Assembly (NCBI RefSeq): GCF_011397635.1
Contig: NC_064762.1
Coordinates: 21,477,479 to 21,541,478 of the forward strand
DNA length: 64,000 bases
Direction: 5' to 3'
Source: Epinephelus fuscoguttatus
Lineage: Eukaryota > Chordata > Actinopteri > Perciformes > Serranidae
How positions within the stretch are numbered: the stretch's first letter is position 1; every line of letters starts with the position of its first letter. Below, in pieces: positions 60,601 through 64,000 of the stretch. The notes beneath the pieces are model-generated. The model was not told the origin of the DNA. It was given only the letters and a program-made list of their open reading frames with translations, and did no database searches. A program made the position numbers and the translations under genes.

Positions 60601-62719
60601 CCTGGATTTACCCAATGAAATAATTCATAAAACAATATGCAGGACTGAAGATGGTGTAACAGCTCCAACAGCAACTGCTGCATGAGCCACCCCAAAACTT
60701 TCTCTGCCCTACGGCAACTCAGGAGGGACACAAAATAGAACAGTCTTTTACACACCGCCCTGAGTATCACAACAAGGCTAAAACACAGAGAAGTCAAAAC
60801 ATGACATAATCATGAAAGTGCGAAGAGGGAGGAGGAGAGGTAGGAACAGTCAAGTAGCAGCAGAGTGTAACCCGGGCTTGTTCCAGTGCGTCCAGAGGGT
60901 TGAGGATGTGATGCGTCAGTGCAGCTTCCCCACCCGAAGCCACCAATGTAGCTGAGCGTCCTGGGTTCACCCAACTGAATGATATTAGTAATGAAGATTG
61001 GCTTTAATTCTAGAAATGTGTCCTGTTTTACTGTCAGTGCTAAGAAAAAACTTGTGGAAGCTACTTTTCTGTCTGTTATTGATTCCGGTGACATATTATA
61101 CATGCATGCAACCTCCTCCATTTTACGTAGCCTTGATTCAGTATACCATGCATCTCTACATTTTATTACAGATGCAAAGTCGCTTACTCATCACTGCGTA
61201 ATTTATGATTGGTGGCTTGGACGTCACTAACCACTCACAGACAACAACACTGGTAGAATTTTATCTATAAAGTTGCCTATTGGGAAAACTTCCGGCCTAC
61301 CTCTGCTCCCATCTTTGTGTCAGCTCTGGTAGTTACCAGCTACGCTCCTATAAGTGGCTGATTAATGTACCTGGGTTTTTAACAGATCTGGGGAACATTT
61401 CCTACTCTGCAGCTTGGACATGTAACAACCTTCAAAAAGATTTAAAATTAGAAACACTTACATCCATTGATGAATTTAAGGGCATCATAAAGAATGTGGT
61501 GACAGAGACATGTGCTTGCTTTTCTTGAGAGGCCACTATGTTTGAATAGTTGCTGTTTTATTGTTGATTTTTGTACTGCTGTGATTGGCTGCAACCTTGG
61601 CTAGGTCTGTCTTATACAAGAATTGTACAATCTCAATGGGACTCCCTGGTTAAATAAAGGTTGAATAAGTAGAATAAGTATTCATGCTATTTTACGCACA
61701 CAAATACTGTAGCAACATTTCAACACATAGACAAAGTTAAAAAGAAGTTACACAGTACCATACGACCATTTTAATGAGACACAAATAAGACAGAAGTGCT
61801 AATAAACAGTGTGTCACTACTGCTTTCACTACTGTTGATGCACAGAGCAGCCATATTGGATTCTAAGGTCGAGGTCAGTGAGGGAACTCCGACTTCAGGG
61901 GGCTTTCCAGTTAAAATTTTCAATTAGGAACTCAGAATGACAACTTCCAGGTGCAGGTGGAATGAACCATGAAGATCACTAGTTAATACGTTATGTTAGT
62001 TTGTTGAATTGGTGCCAAATAAAAGTGTAAAAATGACAAGTTGGAGGAACAAGAGTCAGGCTAGCTGTTTTCTGCTGCTTTCAGTCTTTATGCAAACCTT
62101 AGCAAAGAGTCTCTTGGCTTTAATTTCATATTTACAGTACAGACATGAGTGGTATCAATCTTCTTATTTGACTCTCGGCAAGAAAGCAAACAGTTTTTTC
62201 CCCAAAATGTTGAAAGCTTCCTTAAAATTATTGTGTTTAAAAGTTCTTTGGTCTACTTCTGTTAAGACCAGTTCTTGTTTGTTGGTGGTTTCCCATCAAA
62301 TGCAGACTTCTAGGATGTTTTCTTTCTTGCTTGCTTTACATTAAAAGCCATTTACACCAAAATGTATGTTGGAATTATACCCACAGTTCAAGGTTGGTGG
62401 CAATAAATGTTTAACAGTGACCTCTGACACAGATCTGCAGCCTTAGAGGTTGGGAAATATTATAAAATCCATTAAAAAACATGTAATCCAGAAATATATT
62501 TACCAAAATTAGACAGACTTGTCATCCTTTTTATGTCCTTATCCTCAGGGAGGAAGCTTCCTGCTGGGTCTCTGTGGAGCAGAGTCCATTCGTCCTCGGC
62601 CTCACCAGTGAGAACGGAGAGCTGCTGCTGGACGAGTGTGTTCAAGTCACCGAGGGCTCCAAGACCAAGGAGAGACACCTGTTCCTCTTCAGCGATGTCA
62701 TTGTCTTTGCCAAACTCAA
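39203..62719 (+). CDS. arhgap20: RhoGAP, ARHGAP20-like, first three coding exons
   Basis: ARHGAP20 (RA-RhoGAP) is a Rap1-linked Rho GTPase-activating protein with PH, RA and RhoGAP domains; only the N-terminus and PH start are in this window. Exons: 39203-39277, 50266-50351 and 62549-62719, the last cut by a GT donor at 62720. Phases (0, then 2) join exactly to 110 codons plus two bases. Exon 1 (MDSPGYGVAAMRRGSYDDAA...) has a strong start context, A at -3 and G at +4. Exon 2 encodes LAHRRRSAPSLVFGKAL, matching the ARHGAP20 phrase LAERRRSAPSLILDKAL. Exon 3 gives ENGELLLDECVQVTEG and KERHLFLFSDVIVFAKL, the first strands of its PH domain. Introns are 11.0 and 12.2 kb and full of transposons. It could be a teleost paralogue rather than the direct orthologue. 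Exon 1 is the least certain part. Confidence 0.8.
39298..40250. mobile_element. DNA element made of GACTTG/GACTCA repeats, with foldback arm inside
   Basis: The left end gaggtgggggactcaagtca and right end cctttcctcccacctctg are inverted. Both flanks (39300-39440 and 40070-40240) are rich in gacttg, gactca and gactcg units. The middle (39870-40070) holds an arm of the foldback family seen at 31-32 kb. It starts about 20 bases after the exon 1 donor of the ARHGAP20-like gene. Confidence 0.65.
39690..39712. repeat. (GT)n run
   Basis: Short GT-rich microsatellite. Confidence 0.8.
40431..41290. repeat. ~31 bp minisatellite split by a retroposon tail
   Basis: Units of tcaatgtccatgtgttccat plus gtgatctgtgt repeat from 40431 to 40575, and resume at 41193-41285. 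Between them lies a fish retroposon tail: (atca)n then ttttatttataaagcccaat, cacaatttgcctcacaggg and aaaacctccccaaaaaaccc, running to about 41185. Confidence 0.8.
42120..42572. mobile_element. foldback family, partial copy C
   Basis: gtgacgaggtcggagtgaga, cccagggtaccgttcacgtc and gcatgtaacaggcagaactt match the right arm of the 31-32 kb element. The left part (cccagtctcactccaaagtc) resembles 52142-52200. The opposite arm is absent. Confidence 0.7.
43362..44255 (+). pseudogene. Tc1/mariner transposon relic, 3' truncated
   Basis: The 5' end tacagtactgtgtaaaggtt is a typical fish Tc1 inverted end. HTH coding at 43617-43835: HKVLILHQQGISQAKTSKQT, then GVSRCAVQALLKNHKETGN. After frameshifts comes QQVLWTDESKSEIF (first catalytic Asp) with RRQFVHRRAGERCNNECLQA and TVKHGGG near 44025-44160. 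The third acidic segment and the 3' inverted end are missing. It lies in intron 1 of the ARHGAP20-like gene. Confidence 0.88.
44369..44412. repeat. perfect 19-bp palindrome with 6-base loop
   Basis: Left arm ggtgtgagcagcctggcaa (44369-44387), loop atcaga, right arm ttgccaggctgctcacacc (44394-44412). All 19 pairs match. Confidence 0.95.
44917..45237 (-). pseudogene. LINE reverse-transcriptase N-terminal fragment
   Basis: On the minus strand: GSDMLDSKVLGLAADYIYGP, ICHILNGCLMHGIYPTIWKE and GKIISLPKDG, then SRPIAILPVLSKLMERIVHS. This is the first reverse-transcriptase block of a non-LTR retroposon (fingers region). The upstream FNDFFINKV is in another frame, so it is broken. The rest of the enzyme is absent. 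Confidence 0.85.
45240..47720. other. intron sequence of the ARHGAP20-like gene, no gene recognised
   Basis: AT-rich intron with no recognisable exon. Frames at 46265-46495 and 46504-46689 lack family resemblance. Confidence 0.5.
47727..48464. mobile_element. 738 bp DNA element with ~28 bp terminal inverted repeats
   Basis: The left end ctgcattcacaccaaaagca is followed by tcatgagcg; the right end in reverse reads ctgtgcattcacatcaaaag, then cgtcatgagcg. Frames inside (for example minus strand 48017-48302) are not recognisable as a transposase. It is GC-richer than its surroundings. Confidence 0.75.
48530..49400. repeat. dispersed fish repeat sequence
   Basis: 48620-48810 is a C-rich repeated motif (ccgctcccgc) of a known fish dispersed type (from memory). 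49345-49375 is a (CTT)n run, then taatggcggttggcaaacag and actgccaccaactggtgg, a repeat end found across fish genomes. Element boundaries not resolved. Confidence 0.45.
50408..50443. repeat. (CATA)n microsatellite
   Basis: About nine catacata units, 57 bases after the exon 2 donor of the ARHGAP20-like gene. Confidence 0.9.
50445..51770. other. intron 2 start of the ARHGAP20-like gene
   Basis: No further exon or clear element ends seen. The frame at 50811-51125 is C/T-rich and without family resemblance. Confidence 0.5.
51773..52275. mobile_element. DNA element, copy 2
   Basis: Same family as 26088-27334, with ends ttaaaggatccatattgtga and acatgggccctttaa. It carries its own ~100 base insert at about 52138-52235 that resembles 42140-42200. 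Confidence 0.75.
52290..55635. other. intron 2, no gene recognised; CA repeat
   Basis: AT-rich intron. (CA)n microsatellite at about 54603-54648. Short frames show no known family. 53500-53560 has a G-rich repeat (gggggcttctgggggcg). Confidence 0.55.
55640..56600. repeat. cluster of alternating gcttagctta element arms
   Basis: At least four partial arms of the family seen at 13754-15108, in alternating orientation. Reverse: around 55640-55830. Forward: 55868-55985 (gagaagattgataccactct, ttagcttagcttagcttagc). Then 56100-56350 and 56450-56600 are near-copies sharing aacggtaacc, atctcctggctgt and atatgagagtggt. Confidence 0.7.
56710..56885. repeat. ~175 bp direct repeat, copy 1
   Basis: ttttctgttgtttgtgttta ... 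gccctgaactcagagtcagt is almost identical to 59905-60080 (about four substitutions). On the minus strand both keep an open frame ending SEFRAEIQI.AAEVLSLSPS, then GPLKMTHKIPANKT.GELQAI, with the same stop. Confidence 0.85.
58079..58962. mobile_element. foldback DNA element with ~140-200 bp arms
   Basis: The left arm 58079-58225 has accctccaggg, agtgccaaaaactgca, ggctgcaaaagcga and atggttttggtctctatagc. The right arm 58765-58962 carries the same in reverse (gctatagagaccaaaaccat, gcggtttttggcacttt, ccctggaggtt). No transposase seen. Confidence 0.8.
59905..60080. repeat. ~175 bp direct repeat, copy 2
   Basis: Near-identical to 56710-56885, same orientation, about 3.2 kb away. The flanks diverge abruptly on both sides. 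Confidence 0.85.
60110..60418. mobile_element. palindromic MITE-like element
   Basis: The centre is a perfect 15-bp hairpin: aaccagaccgagacc (60246-60260) and ggtctcggtctggtt (60274-60288). Flanks contain accaaacg/ggtttg-type inverted motifs, and the right end reads ggtgtgaaagcacccttag. No coding. Confidence 0.6.
60950..61675 (+). pseudogene. LINE reverse-transcriptase C-terminal relic with 3' tail
   Basis: Plus-strand pieces: SVIDSGDILYMHATSSILRS, LDSVYHASLHFITDAKSLTH, then after a shift WENFRPTSAPI/GKLPAYLCSHLCVSSGSYQ, YSAAWTCNNLQKDLKLETLT and SIDEFKGIIKNVV ending at 61528. The 3' tail aatgggactccctggttaaa then taaaggttgaataa is typical of fish non-LTR elements. Frameshifts make it inactive. 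It lies 0.9 kb before exon 3 of the ARHGAP20-like gene. Confidence 0.85.
62035..62240 (-). repeat. gcttag-family element arm, reverse
   Basis: ggctagctgttttctgctgc, tttcagtctttatgc, tgagtggtatcaatcttctt and ggcaagaaagcaaac match the right arm of 13754-15108. The partner arm is not adjacent. Confidence 0.65.
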
Positions 62720-64000
62720 GTAAGAAGTGTAGATATCAACATGTTACCCCCACCAGAGATGTGAATAAAGTCAAACAAGTGTCAACACGTGGAACACATA
62801 AGCTGTCTACAATGAGTGGAACAAAAAGTTACCACTGGGAAAGTACTGAATGAACTGACAAACATAGGAAATACGGCTGATTAAACAACTTTCTGCCTAA
62901 AAATGACACATATTTGTACAGTTAGAATGAGAGAGTGAAAGAGGAAGCAAAAGCAAAACGTGTATTTTTGGCCCGCACACTTGGACTGTTAGGGAATCTC
63001 CCAGAGCAGAAACTGTTTGTGTTTAGTCACTCTGGTTTTGGACTAACAGAAGAAGAAAGCATGGTGGTTCCCTGCTCTGAGCGTAGTCACATGAGGGGAA
63101 ACTCAACGTTTATCTCAAAAAGTAATTTCAACACATCAGTTTCAACACAAATACTGTTGCATTTAAGACAAATAAGACATGTCAGTTGTGCTTTCACTTT
63201 AAATGCTGCTTCATTGTCTCACAAGTGATGCTATCTTAAATCCAAAATTATTGTCTTTGTTCTTAGTATCAGTGGGTACCATGAAAACCTTCCTTTCCTT
63301 TGTTCCCATTAGATGAAAATAGATTTTACCCCACATAGTCAAACGGAATAAACTGAAAAAAACAAGCTTTGAATTGTTGGTGAGTCAGTTTAGAGCTGTT
63401 TGTGAAAGCCAGTGGAAGTTTTATAGCTCTTGAGTGGGAGGACAATCACACTCATCTGTGTACCATAACCTGCCCACTGTTCCAGTAGGGGAGCACAACT
63501 GGGACTACAGTACGATAGAGTAAACTGACTGTGGAGTCTTTTGAGTCTATACGAGCATTCACCACTCATAAATGAACGTACTATTAGTGTTCATTTTGGT
63601 TTTTGTTTTAGCATCTTGTAAAAAAAAATAAACATTAAAAGGGCAGGCTGCTTCACCATTTTTACCTTAAATAAGGAGGGTTTTAAGTAAGTAGTAGTTT
63701 CAAGTAAAAATTGGTTCAGGACTAAGCATCATAAATCACAAAATCAATATGACAACAGCCTCAACAGAATCATACGACCATTTGAGAAATACACTTTGTG
63801 TTGTCTGTCTGAGAGTTAGATAACAAGACTGATGCCACTCTCACATCTGTACAACAAAAACAGCCGGCAGCCAGTTAGCCTAGCTTAGCTTAGTTTAAAG
63901 ACAAGAATCATGAATTGTCTAAACTTAACAAAATCTGCATCTAAAGCACACTTATCAGAACATTGTACCACGTTAGTTTAATCTGTACATAAAATAGAAA
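62720..64000. other. intron 3 of the ARHGAP20-like gene to window edge
   Basis: Begins with donor gtaagaag. No further exon is seen before the end. Another arm of the gcttag family, forward, lies at about 63745-63960 (gagagttagataacaagact, gccagttagcctagcttagc). Confidence 0.6.

Overview
The window is teleost-fish nuclear DNA, probably from a percomorph-type genome. It holds spliced vertebrate genes with GT-AG introns and long AT-rich introns and spacers. These are filled with fish-type transposable elements: Tc1/mariner relics, L2-like and other LINE fragments, a tRNA-derived SINE, many short inverted-repeat DNA elements and microsatellites. Nearly all open reading frames outside the exons are chance or transposon-derived. 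All identifications come from reading translated exons and from remembered family sequences; no search was run.

Three genes are supported, all on the + strand. (1) Positions 3069-12876 hold the last nine coding exons of a PP2A B56-type regulatory subunit, closest to ppp2r5a. Its first exons lie upstream of the window. It ends in an Asn-rich tail not found in mammals, followed by a roughly 3 kb 3' UTR that carries an inverted-repeat transposon and ends at an AATAAA at 15899. (2) Positions 19056-24127 hold a complete four-exon, 410-residue opsin with the retinal-binding lysine (K288), related to the neuropsin/novel-opsin group. It has an RFX-type X-box and a TATA-like box just upstream. (3) Positions 39203-62719 hold the first three coding exons of a RhoGAP of the ARHGAP20 type, entering its PH domain. 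The introns are 11-12 kb and the gene continues past the right edge.

Layout: 1-3068 is presumed ppp2r5a intron. 3-16 kb is ppp2r5a. 16-19 kb is a transposon-rich spacer with an internally deleted Tc1 relic and short inverted-repeat elements. 19-24.2 kb is the opsin. 24.2-39.2 kb is an intergenic stretch with DNA elements, hairpins, an LTR-like segment and an L2 reverse-transcriptase relic. 39.2-62.7 kb is the ARHGAP20-like gene, whose two introns hold a Tc1 copy, two LINE fragments and several foldback elements.

The three genes do not form one pathway: PP2A targeting, light sensing and Rho GTPase control are separate jobs. The most unusual content is the opsin. It keeps the chromophore lysine, the Glu181-type counterion, W6.48, E6.30 and NPxxY, but has Ile for the acidic residue of D/ERY and Gln for Tyr5.58, two positions central to receptor activation.
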